52,235 nt of DNA from DASZZZ01 sp036260375 (GCA_036260375.1 DASZZZ010000080.1:1-52235), one strand, 5' to 3'. Counted from the first letter of the stretch, positions 6,854 through 15,370 are shown. The notes: generated by a model not told the origin, from the sequence alone. Numbers and translations: made by a program.

Positions 6854-7959
6854 GCGGGCCGCAGCTCGAGATACAGCTCGTCGCGGTCCTCACGGCGGTC
6901 GCGTGCGCGCTCCCGGGGACGTTCCTCGTGCTGCGCCGCATGGCGATGCTCAGCGACGCGATCAGCCACTCGATCCTGCTCGGGATCGTGCTGGCGTTCT
7001 TCGTCACCGAGAGCATCTCGTCGCCGCTGCTCATCGCCGGCGCCGCCGCCGTCGGCGTGCTGACCGTCGCGCTCGTCGAGCTGCTGCACCGGTCGCGGCT
7101 CGTGCGCGAGGACGCCGCCATCGGCCTCGTGTTCCCGACCCTGTTCAGCATCGCCGTGATCCTGATCTCGCGCTACGCCGGCGACGTGCACCTCGACGTC
7201 GACGCGGTCCTGCTCGGCGAGCTCGCGTTCGCGCCGCTCGAGCGCGTCGTCGTCGCGGGCTGGGACGTCGGGCCGGTCGGAGCGTGGGTGATGGCCGCGA
7301 TCCTCGCCCTCGACGTCGTCTTCGTCGGCGTCCTCTACAAGGAGCTCAAGGTGTCGACGTTCGACCCCGCGCTCGCGGCCGCGCTCGGGTTCTCTCCCGC
7401 GCTCCTGCACTACGCGCTCATGGGGCTCGTGTCGGTCACGGCCGTCGGCGCGTTCGACGTCGTCGGCTCGGTGCTCGTCGTGGCGCTGATGATCGCCCCG
7501 CCCGCGACCGCGTACCTCCTCACCGACCGGCTGTCGCACATGCTCGTCGCCGCGTCGGCGATCGGCGCGTTCAGCGCGGTGTCCGGCTACTGGCTCGCGC
7601 ACGCGCTCGACGCGTCGATCGCCGGCTCCATGGCGAGCGCCGCGGGGGCGTGCTTCGCGATTGCGTTCGCGTTCGCGCCCGACCGCGGTCTCGTCGCGGT
7701 CGCCCGGCGCCGCGCGCTCCAGCGCTGGGAGCTCGCGCACACGATGCTCGCGATCCACCTCCTGAACCACGAGGGCCGTCCGGAGGAGGCCGAGGAGAGC
7801 CGCGTCGACGGGCTCGACCGCCACCTGCGGTGGGAGCCGGGCTTCGTCGCGCAGGTCGTGCGCGGCGCCGAGCGGCGGGGCCTCGTCGAGCGGCGCGACG
7901 CGACGCTGGCGCTGACCGAGAACGGACGCGACCTCGCCCGGCGCGCGATCGTCGCGTGA
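6850..7959 (+). CDS. Mn/Zn ABC transporter permease with DtxR-like C-terminal tail (second)
   Basis: 369 aa, a paralogue of the preceding permease. The ABC-3 membrane domain contains AMLSDAISHSILLGIVLAFF, KELKVSTFDPALAAALGFS and VGSVLVVALMIAPPATA. From about residue 278 a soluble tail reads LLNHEGRPEEAEESRVDGLDRHLRW...RRGLVERRDATLALTENGRDLA in stretches, very like the winged helix at the N terminus of DtxR-family regulators. The two permeases presumably form a heterodimer with two copies of the ATPase. GTG at 6850 overlaps the previous stop (GTGA), which fixes the start. Confidence 0.9.
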   Translation: MSGPQLEIQLVAVLTAVACALPGTFLVLRRMAMLSDAISHSILLGIVLAFFVTESISSPLLIAGAAAVGVLTVALVELLHRSRLVREDAAIGLVFPTLFSIAVILISRYAGDVHLDVDAVLLGELAFAPLERVVVAGWDVGPVGAWVMAAILALDVVFVGVLYKELKVSTFDPALAAALGFSPALLHYALMGLVSVTAVGAFDVVGSVLVVALMIAPPATAYLLTDRLSHMLVAASAIGAFSAVSGYWLAHALDASIAGSMASAAGACFAIAFAFAPDRGLVAVARRRALQRWELAHTMLAIHLLNHEGRPEEAEESRVDGLDRHLRWEPGFVAQVVRGAERRGLVERRDATLALTENGRDLARRAIVA

Positions 7960-7976
7960 CGTAGCACGATGGGGCG

Positions 7977-8738
7977 ATGACGCGTCCGCTCGAGCTCTCG
8001 GTCGTGTGCGACGGCCTGCGCCTGTGTGCGCGCGCGATCGTTCCCCCGGAGCCGCGCGGCGTCGTCGTCCTGCTGCACGGGATCCCGTCGACCGCGCCGC
8101 CCGAGCCGGGCGACCGCGGCTACGAGGGTTTCGCCGAGAGGATCTCGGCCGAGGGCTGGGCCGCGGTGTGGGGCGACATGCGCGCGGCGCGCGGCGCGGC
8201 CGGCTACTTCTCGCTCGAGGGCTGGGTGCGCGACGCCCGCGCGCTCGTCGACGCGGCGCGCACCGTGGACGGCGTTGCCGGGCTCCCGGTTGCGATCGTC
8301 GGCTCGTCCGCGGGGGGCGTCGTCGCGGTCGAGGCGGTGCGCCGCGGCGCCCCGGTCGACGCGCTCGTGCTCATGGGGACGCCGGCGGCGTGGCTGTCGT
8401 TCGCGTCCGGCGCCGACGACGCGCTGCGGCGTATCACGGTGGAGGCCGGGATGCCGGTGTCGCCCGACGTGCTCGCCGAGCCGCAGCCGTGGGTCGGCGA
8501 GTTCGAGGCGATCACGACCGAGGCCGCCATCGCGCACGTCCGCACGCCGGTCCTCGTGCTGCACGGCACCGCCGACGACGTCGTCCCCGTCGGGCACGCC
8601 GAGCGGATCGCGGCGCGCGCTCCGCACGCCGACGTCCGGATCGTCGAGGGCGCGTCGCACCAGCTGCGGCGCGACGAGCGCGCCGTCGCGCTCGCGCTCG
8701 AGTGGCTCGCGCGCACGCTGCCGAGGGCGCGCGCGTGA
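7977..8738 (+). CDS. Alpha/beta hydrolase
   Basis: 253 aa. Oxyanion-loop motif LLHGIPST, nucleophile elbow GSSAGG (GxSxG), acid in LHGTADDVVP and catalytic His in EGASHQLRRDE make a complete Ser-Asp-His triad. No signal peptide, so a cytoplasmic serine hydrolase or esterase; the substrate is unknown. It starts 17 nt after the second permease and may be read from the same transcript, but there is no functional link to metal uptake in the sequence. It overlaps the next small gene by 4 nt. Confidence 0.85.
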   Translation: MTRPLELSVVCDGLRLCARAIVPPEPRGVVVLLHGIPSTAPPEPGDRGYEGFAERISAEGWAAVWGDMRAARGAAGYFSLEGWVRDARALVDAARTVDGVAGLPVAIVGSSAGGVVAVEAVRRGAPVDALVLMGTPAAWLSFASGADDALRRITVEAGMPVSPDVLAEPQPWVGEFEAITTEAAIAHVRTPVLVLHGTADDVVPVGHAERIAARAPHADVRIVEGASHQLRRDERAVALALEWLARTLPRARA

Positions 8739-8992
8739 CGGCCGCCGCGACCGTCGTCGTCGTCGCCGGCATCGCGATCGCGCTCGCGACCGCGGTGGGC
8801 CGCGGCTTCGACGCGACCGCGGCCGTCATCCTGGCGATCGCCGCGGCGCTCGGCGCGCTCGCGATCGCGGTCGCGCGCAAGTCGGGGCGGGGCGGCGTCG
8901 CCCCCGCGCGCTGCGGGGCCTGCGGCGGGCTCGTGTCGCCGAACGCGCCGTACTGCAAGCACTGTGGCGCGCCGACGTCCCACGTCGCGTAG
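8735..8992 (+). CDS. Small membrane protein with zinc ribbon
   Basis: 85 aa. Two short hydrophobic stretches (about residues 5-17 and 27-46) are followed by a C-terminal zinc ribbon with the pattern CGACGGLVSPNAPYCKHCG (two CxxC knuckles). GTG at 8735 overlaps the hydrolase stop (GTGA), so the pair are probably co-translated. No specific function can be assigned; such tails usually mediate protein contacts at the membrane. Confidence 0.75.
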   Translation: MTAAATVVVVAGIAIALATAVGRGFDATAAVILAIAAALGALAIAVARKSGRGGVAPARCGACGGLVSPNAPYCKHCGAPTSHVA

Positions 8993-9053
8993 GTCGCCCG
9001 TCCGGTCCGGGACGCGGCGTCGTTTATCGGACACCGAGATCGGGCTCCGGCGA

Positions 9054-9320
9054 CTAGAGCAGCGACGACTGGTTCGACGGCGGCTCGGCGCGGCGCGGCC
9101 CCCGGTCGTCCGCGGCCGGGTGCTCGACGACCGCCACGACGCGCGCGGCCATGAAGCGCGCGGTGCGCACGACCTCGCCGGTGCGCGTGACCTCGGTGAC
9201 CTCGAGGACGCCGCGCGCGGTCGCGACCTCGACGCGGCGGCCCGCGCGCGACGCCTGGACCTCGTACGTGCGCGTGCCGTCGCCGACGTCGACGACGACC
9301 TCGACGCGGTCTCCCTTCAC
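9054..9320 (-). CDS. Hypothetical small beta-rich protein
   Basis: 88 aa on the minus strand, starting at GTG (VKGDRVEVVVDVGDGTRTYE). The sequence alternates short hydrophobic strands with charged turns (RRVEVATARGVLEVTEVTRTGEVVRTARFMAARVVAVVEHP) and ends in a disordered tail, unlike the Arg/Pro-rich shadow frames around it. It is divergent from the lipoamide dehydrogenase gene and convergent with the zinc-ribbon gene. I do not recognise a family. A longer frame continuing upstream on this strand is low-complexity and is not supported. Confidence 0.5.
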   Translation of the reverse strand: MKGDRVEVVVDVGDGTRTYEVQASRAGRRVEVATARGVLEVTEVTRTGEVVRTARFMAARVVAVVEHPAADDRGPRRAEPPSNQSSLL

Positions 9321-9488
9321 GCCGCCATCGTCGCACGACCGGGGGCCGCGCCGCCGGACGCGCGGCGCTGCCGGGGCGTGCCGGGCGCCTGCGGGGACGC
9401 ACCGTGCCGCGTGTAGTGTCGCAGGCACTGAAGCTGACGAGCGGGGCGGCCGCCCGGCCGCGCGGCCCCCTCGGACCGGGAGGTGGCG

Positions 9489-10910
9489 GTGGCCGACGAC
9501 TCTGGCTCCTTCGACGTCGTGATCCTCGGCGGTGGCAACGCCGGCTACGCGGCGGCGTTCCGGGCGTCCCAGCTCGGCATGTCGGTCGCCATGGTCGAGC
9601 GCGACAAGGTCGGGGGCACGTGCCTGCACCGCGGCTGCATCCCGACGAAGGCGCTGCTGCACGCCGCCGACCTCCTCGACGAGCTGCGCTCCGCCGGCGA
9701 GTTCGGAATCGAGGTGTCCGAGCCGCGCTACGACTGGAGCAAGGTCCAGTCGTACAAGGACTCGGTCGTCGACAACATGTACCGTGGGCTGACGGGCCTG
9801 GTCCGCAAACGCAAGGTGACGCTCGTCGAGGGCGAGGGGACGTTGACCGGCCCGAACAGGGTCCACGTCAAGACCGAGGACGGCGAGCGCGACCTCGAGG
9901 CGACCAAGGGCCTGATCGTCGCGACGGGCTCGTACCCGCGCGACCTGCCGTTCGTCGCCGCCGACGGCAACATGGTGCACAACTCCAACCACGGGCTGGC
10001 GAGCGACGACGTGCCCGGATCCGTCGTCGTCGTCGGGGGCAACTACATCGGGCTCGAGTTCGCGAGCGTGTACCGCTCGTTCGGCGCCGAGGTCGTCGTC
10101 GTCGAGATGCTCCCAAAGATCGCTCCGGCCGAGGACGACGACGTCTCCGAGGCGCTCCAGAAGCTGCTCGAGCGCCGGGGCGTCAAGTTCCGCACGGGCA
10201 CCGCGGTCAAGGACGCGACCGCGGGCGACTCCGGCGTCAAGGTGACGATCGAGAAGGACGGAGAGACGGAGTCGCTCGAGGGCGACCGCATGTTCGTCGC
10301 CATCGGGCGCGCGCCGCGCTCGGAGGGCTTCGGGCTCGAGGACGTCGGGGTCAAGACGGAGCGCGGCTACGTCCTGGTCGACCCGAGCTTCCGCACCAAC
10401 GTCGACGGTCTCTACGCGATCGGCGACGTCGTCACGATCCCGGAGGCGAACTGGCCGCACCCGCAGCTCGCGCACGTCGCGTTCATCGAGGGGATCAAGG
10501 TCGCGGAGATCATCGCGGGGCAGGACGTCGCGCCCGTCGACTACGCCAACATCCCGCACGTCATCTACTGCCAGCCGGAAGTCGCGTCGGTAGGGCTGAC
10601 CGAGGCAAAGGCGAAGGAGGCCGGACTCGACGTCACGACCAAGCGCTACGCGTTCTCGCACAACGCACGCGCGTTGATGCTCGGCGGCGGCCAGGGGTTC
10701 GTCAAGACGGTCGCCGACAAGGACGGCGCGGTCGTCGGCGTCCACGTCGTCGGGCCGCGCGCGTCGGACGTGATCACCGAGGCGCAGCTCGCGACGTCGT
10801 GGGAGGCGTACCCGTCGGAGCTCGCGGAGCTGATCCATCCGCACCCGACGCTGTCCGAGGTGATCGGCGAGACGTTCCTGTCGCTCGCCGGCAAGCCGTT
10901 GCACGGCTGA
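9489..10910 (+). CDS. lpdA: Dihydrolipoyl dehydrogenase (E3)
   Basis: 473 aa FAD-dependent disulfide oxidoreductase that reoxidises dihydrolipoyl groups of 2-oxoacid dehydrogenase complexes with NAD. FAD-binding GGGNAG (from Gly14), redox disulfide GGTCLHRGC (Cys45, Cys50), central NAD motif VVVVGGNYIGLEFA, second FAD motif VDGLYAIGDV and the C-terminal HPHPTLSEVIGE His-Glu pair are all present. GTG at 9489 is preferred because GGGAGG (9478-9483) lies 5 nt before it; the in-frame GTG at 9483 overlaps that ribosome site. The E1/E2 genes it serves lie about 9 kb downstream. FabD follows after 16 nt. Confidence 0.94.
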   Translation: MADDSGSFDVVILGGGNAGYAAAFRASQLGMSVAMVERDKVGGTCLHRGCIPTKALLHAADLLDELRSAGEFGIEVSEPRYDWSKVQSYKDSVVDNMYRGLTGLVRKRKVTLVEGEGTLTGPNRVHVKTEDGERDLEATKGLIVATGSYPRDLPFVAADGNMVHNSNHGLASDDVPGSVVVVGGNYIGLEFASVYRSFGAEVVVVEMLPKIAPAEDDDVSEALQKLLERRGVKFRTGTAVKDATAGDSGVKVTIEKDGETESLEGDRMFVAIGRAPRSEGFGLEDVGVKTERGYVLVDPSFRTNVDGLYAIGDVVTIPEANWPHPQLAHVAFIEGIKVAEIIAGQDVAPVDYANIPHVIYCQPEVASVGLTEAKAKEAGLDVTTKRYAFSHNARALMLGGGQGFVKTVADKDGAVVGVHVVGPRASDVITEAQLATSWEAYPSELAELIHPHPTLSEVIGETFLSLAGKPLHG

Positions 10911-10926
10911 GGCCGCGCGCGACTAC

Positions 10927-11784
10927 GTGAAGATCGGGCTGTTCCCGGGGCAGGGCCTTCCCGCCGCGACCGTTCTCGACGCGCTCCCTGCGGGCGATCC
11001 GCACGTGCGCGCCGCGTCGGACGAGCTGTCGTTCGACCTGCGCGCGCGCGTCGCCGAGGTCGCGTCGAGCGACGGCGCGGTCCTTCCGACGTCGCTCGCG
11101 CAGCCGGCGATCTTCGTCGCGTCGATGGTCGCGTGGCGCCGCGCGTGCGACGACGGGAAGACCTTCGACGTGCTGGCCGGCCACAGCCTCGGCGAGTACT
11201 CCGCACTCGCGGCGGCGGACGTCCTGTCGTTCGAGGACGGCGTGCGCGCGGTCGCGGCGCGCGGCGACGCGATGCACGCGGCGGGGGCCGCGGCCCCCGG
11301 CGGGATGGCGGCCGTCATCGGCCTCGGGCTCGGGGCGGTCGACGAGGTCGCGCGCGGCAGCGGCGCGCTCGTCGCCAACGACAACGCGCCCGGGCAGGTC
11401 GTCCTGTCGGGGACGCACGACGAGCTCGAGCGCGCCGAGACGCTCGCGCGCGCGGCCGGGGGGCGCGTCCGCCGGCTTGAGACCGCGGCGTCGTTCCACC
11501 ATCCCGCGATGGCGCCGGCGCAGGAGCCGCTCGAGCGCGTGCTCGCCGGCGTCGCGGTGCGCGACGCGCGCGTCCCGGTCGTGTCGAACGTCACCGCGCG
11601 CCCCTACGGCTCGGGCGACGACGTCCGCGCGCTGCTGGTGCGGCAGATCACGAGCCCCGTGCGCTTTCGCGAGTCGCTCGCGTGGGCGTGGGGGCGCGGC
11701 GTACGGTCGTTCGACGACCTCGGCCCCGGCCGCGTCGTCGGGGGCCTCGCGCAGCGCACGTTTCGCGCGCTGGAGGCCGGCTGA
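10927..11784 (+). CDS. fabD: Malonyl-CoA:ACP transacylase
   Basis: 285 aa. Transfers malonyl from CoA to acyl carrier protein to start fatty-acid elongation. The N terminus LFPGQG, the nucleophile GHSLGEYSAL, the oxyanion-loop Gln in LAQPAIF, and ASFHHPAM near the catalytic His identify the family. GTG at 10927 gives the canonical MKIGLFPGQG start. The gene is 16 nt after lpdA and probably co-transcribed; no other fab genes are adjacent, which is less usual. It is slightly shorter than typical FabD (about 300 aa). Confidence 0.9.
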   Translation: MKIGLFPGQGLPAATVLDALPAGDPHVRAASDELSFDLRARVAEVASSDGAVLPTSLAQPAIFVASMVAWRRACDDGKTFDVLAGHSLGEYSALAAADVLSFEDGVRAVAARGDAMHAAGAAAPGGMAAVIGLGLGAVDEVARGSGALVANDNAPGQVVLSGTHDELERAETLARAAGGRVRRLETAASFHHPAMAPAQEPLERVLAGVAVRDARVPVVSNVTARPYGSGDDVRALLVRQITSPVRFRESLAWAWGRGVRSFDDLGPGRVVGGLAQRTFRALEAG

Positions 11785-11803
11785 CGACGCGCCCGTCGGC
11801 GCG

Positions 11804-12178
11804 CTAGCTCGTGCCCATCTCGTCGGGGCCGCCGGTGACGAGACCGACGAAGTTGCCGGCGGGGTCCTCGAAGTGCGCCACCGTGGGGCCGCCCGGCACC
11901 TGCATCGGCGGGTTGATCGTCTTGCCGCCGAGGCTCTCGATCTTCTTCAGCGCGGCGTCGAGGTCGGGGACCCAGACGTACCAGGTGAGGTGCCGACCGT
12001 TGCCCTCGGGCGGCGCCTGACCGATCCCTCCGTTGATCCCCTCGCCGCCGTTGTCGACGATCCCGTAGCCCATGGGGTTGTCGGCGTCGATCTTCCAGTC
12101 GAACGCGTCGCCGTAGAAGCGCATCAGCGCGGGGCCGTCGGGGCCCAGCGCCTCGAAGTGCACCACCGGGTTCGGCAT
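11804..12178 (-). CDS. VOC (glyoxalase/bleomycin-resistance) family protein
   Basis: 124 aa single VOC unit: VVHFEALGPDGPALMRFYGDAFDW at the N terminus, a second beta-alpha-beta-beta-beta half with LTWYVWVPDLDAALKKIESLGG and the ending VAHFEDPAGNFVGLV. Such proteins bind a divalent metal and act in isomerisation or detoxification, or only as stress proteins; the substrate is unknown. GGAG upstream of the ATG supports the start. It converges on fabD with a 19-nt gap and is divergent from the MerR gene. Confidence 0.88.
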   Translation of the reverse strand: MPNPVVHFEALGPDGPALMRFYGDAFDWKIDADNPMGYGIVDNGGEGINGGIGQAPPEGNGRHLTWYVWVPDLDAALKKIESLGGKTINPPMQVPGGPTVAHFEDPAGNFVGLVTGGPDEMGTS

Positions 12179-12308
12179 GCCGGCTCCTTTCGTGTCGTCG
12201 GCCCGCGGGCTCGCCCCCGGGCGCCGTCACCGTCGGTCTCGTCATTGAGACCGCGGTCGCGCCGAAAAGTAATCGCAGTGCGGTCGGCCGGCGCGCGCGC
12301 CGGTCACG

Positions 12309-12330
12309 GTTGCACGATCCCGTGTAACGT
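12309..12330 (+). promoter_or_regulatory. Operator-like dyad and -10 box of the MerR-family gene
   Basis: GTTGCACG (12309-12316) and CGTGTAAC (12321-12328) form a 20-bp dyad around ATCC with one mismatch. It overlaps a -10-like TAACGT (12325-12330) which is 7 nt before the GTG at 12338. A dyad placed over the promoter just ahead of a MerR gene is the typical autoregulatory arrangement. A separate GC-only 16-bp palindrome at 12288-12303 lies upstream and may be chance. Confidence 0.55.
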
Positions 12331-12337
12331 ATGCGCC

Positions 12338-13078
12338 GTGGAGGGACGGATGACCGTCGGGGAGCTCGCCCGGCGCGCCGGCATGACGATCCGCAACGTG
12401 CGCGCGCACCAGACGCGCGGGCTCCTGCCGCCGCCCGAGATCTCGGGCCGGGTCGCGTACTACGGCCCCGAGCACCTCGCGCGTCTGCGGCTCGTGGCCG
12501 ACCTCCAGCAGCGCGGCTTCAACCTCGGCTCGATCAAGAGCCTCCTCGACGCGGCGCCGGCCGGCGCGGCGCACGAGGTCCTCGCGTTCGAGCGTGCCCT
12601 GATGGCCCCGTGGGGGCCGGAGCGGCCGGCCGTCGTCGACGCCGCCGAGGTCGTCGACGCCCTCGGAGGGAACGGCGCCGTCGTGCGGCGCGCGTGCGAT
12701 CTCGGGCTCGTCACGCCGCGCGCCGACGGCCGCTACGACGTGTCTATGCCGACCCTGCTGCGCGCCGCGCGCGAGCTGGCGCGTCTCGGCGTCCCGCCGG
12801 AGCCGACGCTCGACACCCTCGACGCCCTGCTTCGCCACGCGCGCGGCATCGCGCGCGCGTTCGTCGAGCTGTTCGACCGCGGCGTGTGGCGTCCGTTCGA
12901 GGCGCGCGGCAAGCCCCCGGAGCAGTGGCCCGACGTGCGCGCCGCGCTCGAGCGCCTTCGTCCGCTCGCGTCGGACGCGCTCTCCGTGGCGTTCCACGCC
13001 GCGATGGAGCGCGCCGTGGAGGAGGCGTTGGCGCGCGAGATGGAGCGCGAGGCGCGCGCGCGACGGGAGGCGATGTGA
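12338..13078 (+). CDS. MerR-family transcriptional regulator
   Basis: 246 aa from GTG at 12338. The N-terminal MerR winged helix (MTVGELARRAGMTIRNVRAH, then RGLLPPPEISGRVAYYGPEHLARL) is followed by a coiled-coil stretch and a ~150-aa all-alpha effector domain with no recognisable ligand site. Two starts are possible: GTG 12338, 7 nt after TAACGT and so probably leaderless, or ATG 12350 with GGAGGG 4 nt before it; they differ by four residues. The stop overlaps the next gene by 4 nt, so it probably controls the monooxygenase/SDR genes. Confidence 0.87.
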   Translation: MEGRMTVGELARRAGMTIRNVRAHQTRGLLPPPEISGRVAYYGPEHLARLRLVADLQQRGFNLGSIKSLLDAAPAGAAHEVLAFERALMAPWGPERPAVVDAAEVVDALGGNGAVVRRACDLGLVTPRADGRYDVSMPTLLRAARELARLGVPPEPTLDTLDALLRHARGIARAFVELFDRGVWRPFEARGKPPEQWPDVRAALERLRPLASDALSVAFHAAMERAVEEALAREMEREARARREAM

Positions 13079-14559
13079 GCGCGCCGCACGTGCGCGTCGC
13101 GATCGTCGGAACGGGGTTCTCGGGTGTCGGCACCGCGATCGCGCTGCGGCGCGCCGGCATCGACGACTTCGTCCTGTTCGAGCGCGCCGGCGACGTCGGG
13201 GGGACGTGGCGCGACAACGCGTACCCCGGGTGCCAGTGCGACGTGCCGTCGCACCTGTACTCGTTCTCGTTCGCGCCCAACCCCGAGTGGAGCCGGACGT
13301 ACTCGATGCGCGGCGAGATCTGGGGCTACCTGCGCGCGTGCGCGGAGCGCTTCGGCGTCGTGCCGCACGTGCGCTTCGGTCACGAGGTGCTGAGCGCGGC
13401 GTGGGGCGACGTCGAGCAGCACTGGCGCATCGAGACGTCGCGGGGGCCGTGGACGGCCGCCGTCCTGGTCGCGGGCAACGGCGCGCTCGCGGAGCCGGCG
13501 ATCCCGCAGATCGACGGTCTCGATCGCTTCGAGGGCCGCGTGTTCCACTCCGCGCGCTGGGACGAGGGCTTCGACCCCGGCGGCGCGCGCGTCGCGGTCG
13601 TCGGGACCGGCGCGTCGGCGATCCAGATCGTTCCGCAACTGCAGCGGCGGGCCGCGCGCCTGTACGTCTACCAACGCACGCCGGCGTGGATCCTCCCGCA
13701 CACCGACCGCGCCGTGACGGCGTTGGAGCGGCGGCTGTATCGCGCCGCGCCGGTGGCGCAGCGCGCCGTGCGCGGCGCCATCTATGGGAGCCGCGAGCTG
13801 CTCGTGCCCGGGCTCACGCGCAACCCGCGCCTGCTAGCGCCGCTGCGCGCGCTCGCGGTCGCGCACCTGCGCCGCCAGGTCCGCGACCCGGACCTGCGCG
13901 CCAAGCTGCTCCCGCGCTACTCGCCGGGCTGCAAGCGCCTGTTGTTGTCCAACGACTTCTATCCGGCGCTGTGCCGCGCCAACGTCGAGCTCGTCACGAG
14001 CCCGGTGCGTGCCTTGAGCGAGACGTCGGTAGTGACCGCCGGCGGCGGCGAGCACGCCGTCGACGCCGTCGTCCTGGCGACCGGCTTTCGCGTCACGAGC
14101 AACCCCTTCGCCGAGCGCGTCCGGGGCCGCGACGGCCGGTCGCTCGCGCAGGCGTGGCGCGACGACGGCCTGCGCGCGTACCTCGGCACGACGGTCGACG
14201 GCTTCCCGAACCTGTTCCTGATGACGGGCCCGAACACGGGGATCGGTCACACGTCGCTGCTCGTGATGATCGAGGCGCAGGTCGGCTACGTCGTCGAGTG
14301 CCTGCGCACGATGGACGAGCGCGGCCTCGGCGCGGTCGAGGTGCGACGCGACGCGGTCGAAGGCTTCGATCGCGCCGTCCAGCACAAGATGACGCGCACG
14401 GTGTGGACGACGGGCGGCTGCGCGAGCTGGTATCTCGACGCGACCGGACGCAACTCGACGCTGTGGCCCGATTTCACGTGGCGCTTCTGCCGCATGACGC
14501 GTCGCTTCGACCTCGCCGCCTACCACGCGACGCCGGTGCGCGCGCCCGCGCGCGCGTGA
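13075..14559 (+). CDS. Flavin-containing monooxygenase, Baeyer-Villiger type
   Basis: 494 aa. The first Rossmann motif is IVGTGFSGVGTAI, the second VVGTGASAIQI, and between them stands FEGRVFHSARW, which fits the Baeyer-Villiger fingerprint FxGxxxHxxxW. GGTWRDNAYPGCQCDVPSHLYSFSF and ATGFRV are further family signatures. It would use NADPH and O2 to insert oxygen into a ketone or aldehyde; the substrate is unknown. GTG at 13075 overlaps the MerR stop and its own stop overlaps the SDR start, both by 4 nt, so the three genes form a tight operon for catabolism or detoxification of a carbonyl or alcohol compound (inference). Confidence 0.9.
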   Translation: MSAPHVRVAIVGTGFSGVGTAIALRRAGIDDFVLFERAGDVGGTWRDNAYPGCQCDVPSHLYSFSFAPNPEWSRTYSMRGEIWGYLRACAERFGVVPHVRFGHEVLSAAWGDVEQHWRIETSRGPWTAAVLVAGNGALAEPAIPQIDGLDRFEGRVFHSARWDEGFDPGGARVAVVGTGASAIQIVPQLQRRAARLYVYQRTPAWILPHTDRAVTALERRLYRAAPVAQRAVRGAIYGSRELLVPGLTRNPRLLAPLRALAVAHLRRQVRDPDLRAKLLPRYSPGCKRLLLSNDFYPALCRANVELVTSPVRALSETSVVTAGGGEHAVDAVVLATGFRVTSNPFAERVRGRDGRSLAQAWRDDGLRAYLGTTVDGFPNLFLMTGPNTGIGHTSLLVMIEAQVGYVVECLRTMDERGLGAVEVRRDAVEGFDRAVQHKMTRTVWTTGGCASWYLDATGRNSTLWPDFTWRFCRMTRRFDLAAYHATPVRAPARA

Positions 14560-15329
14560 GGGTCCTCGTCACGGGGGCCGCGTCGGGCTTCGGCCTCGCG
14601 GTCGCGGCCCGTCTGCGCGCACGCGGCGACGACGTCCGCGGCCTCGACGTGCGCGCCGCGCCCGGCGTGCTCGTCGCCGACGTCCGAGACCAGGACGAGG
14701 TCGACCGCGCCGTCGGCGCCGCGGCGACCGAGCTCGGCGGGCTCGACGTCGTGGTCAACAACGCGGGCGTGGGCGTGCCGGTCGACGCCGGCGCGCGGCC
14801 CGGTCCCGAGGCGCTCGCCGCGCTGGAGACGAACTTCCTCGGCGCGTGGCGCGTGACCGCGGCCGCCCTGCCCGCGCTGCTCGAGTCGCGCGGCAGGGTC
14901 GTCAACGTCGCGTCGGCGCTGGCGTCGATGACGATCCCGCTGACGGCCGCGTACGCGGCGAGCAAGCGGGCGCTCGTCGCGTACTCCGACGCGTTGAGGC
15001 TGGAGTACGGCGACCGCGTGACGGTCACGACGGTGTACCCGGGCTTCGTCAGGACGCCGATCCACCGTCCGGCCGAGGCCATGGGCGTGTCGCTCGCGGG
15101 CGCGGTCCCCGAGGAGCCGCTCGAGCGTGCGGTCGGCGCGATCGTGCGCGCCGCGACGGGACGGCCGCGCCGCGACGTCGCGACGAGCCTGCCCACGGCG
15201 GCGGCGACGTTCGCCGCGCGGCACTTCCCGGGGACGACGGATCGCGTCGTGCGCGCGCACGTGCGGCGGCTCGCCCGCCGCGGGCACTTCGACCGCTCGG
15301 AGCTGCGTCCGCCGATGCTCGGGCGCTAG
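14556..15329 (+). CDS. Short-chain dehydrogenase/reductase
   Basis: 257 aa classical SDR: cofactor motif VTGAASGFG (TGxxxGxG), DVRDQDEV acid, VVNNAGVG, catalytic Ser in VASALASM and YAASK (YxxxK). It probably oxidises or reduces a carbonyl/alcohol pair for the neighbouring monooxygenase. The C-terminal ~45 residues, rich in Arg, are longer than in minimal SDRs. GTG at 14556 overlaps the monooxygenase stop. The gene is convergent with the acyl-CoA ligase gene across a hairpin. Confidence 0.88.
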   Translation: MRVLVTGAASGFGLAVAARLRARGDDVRGLDVRAAPGVLVADVRDQDEVDRAVGAAATELGGLDVVVNNAGVGVPVDAGARPGPEALAALETNFLGAWRVTAAALPALLESRGRVVNVASALASMTIPLTAAYAASKRALVAYSDALRLEYGDRVTVTTVYPGFVRTPIHRPAEAMGVSLAGAVPEEPLERAVGAIVRAATGRPRRDVATSLPTAAATFAARHFPGTTDRVVRAHVRRLARRGHFDRSELRPPMLGR

Positions 15330-15341
15330 CGCGCGTCGGCG

Positions 15342-15370
15342 GTCGCCGACGCCGGCGGCGTCGAGGCGAC
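15342..15370. terminator. Strong hairpin between convergent genes
   Basis: GTCGCCGACGCC (15342-15353) pairs with GGCGTC (15357-15362) and GGCGAC (15365-15370) around a 3-nt loop, with a 2-nt bulge, giving a 12-bp GC stem. It lies between the SDR and ligase stop codons. There is no T-tract, as is common for hairpin terminators in high-GC actinobacteria. Confidence 0.45.

Noticed and set aside
12288..12303. 16-bp palindrome CCGGCGCGCGCGCCGG as the MerR operator
   Set aside because: Pure GC alternation is likely by chance here and it lies upstream of the promoter; the dyad at 12309-12328 is a better candidate.
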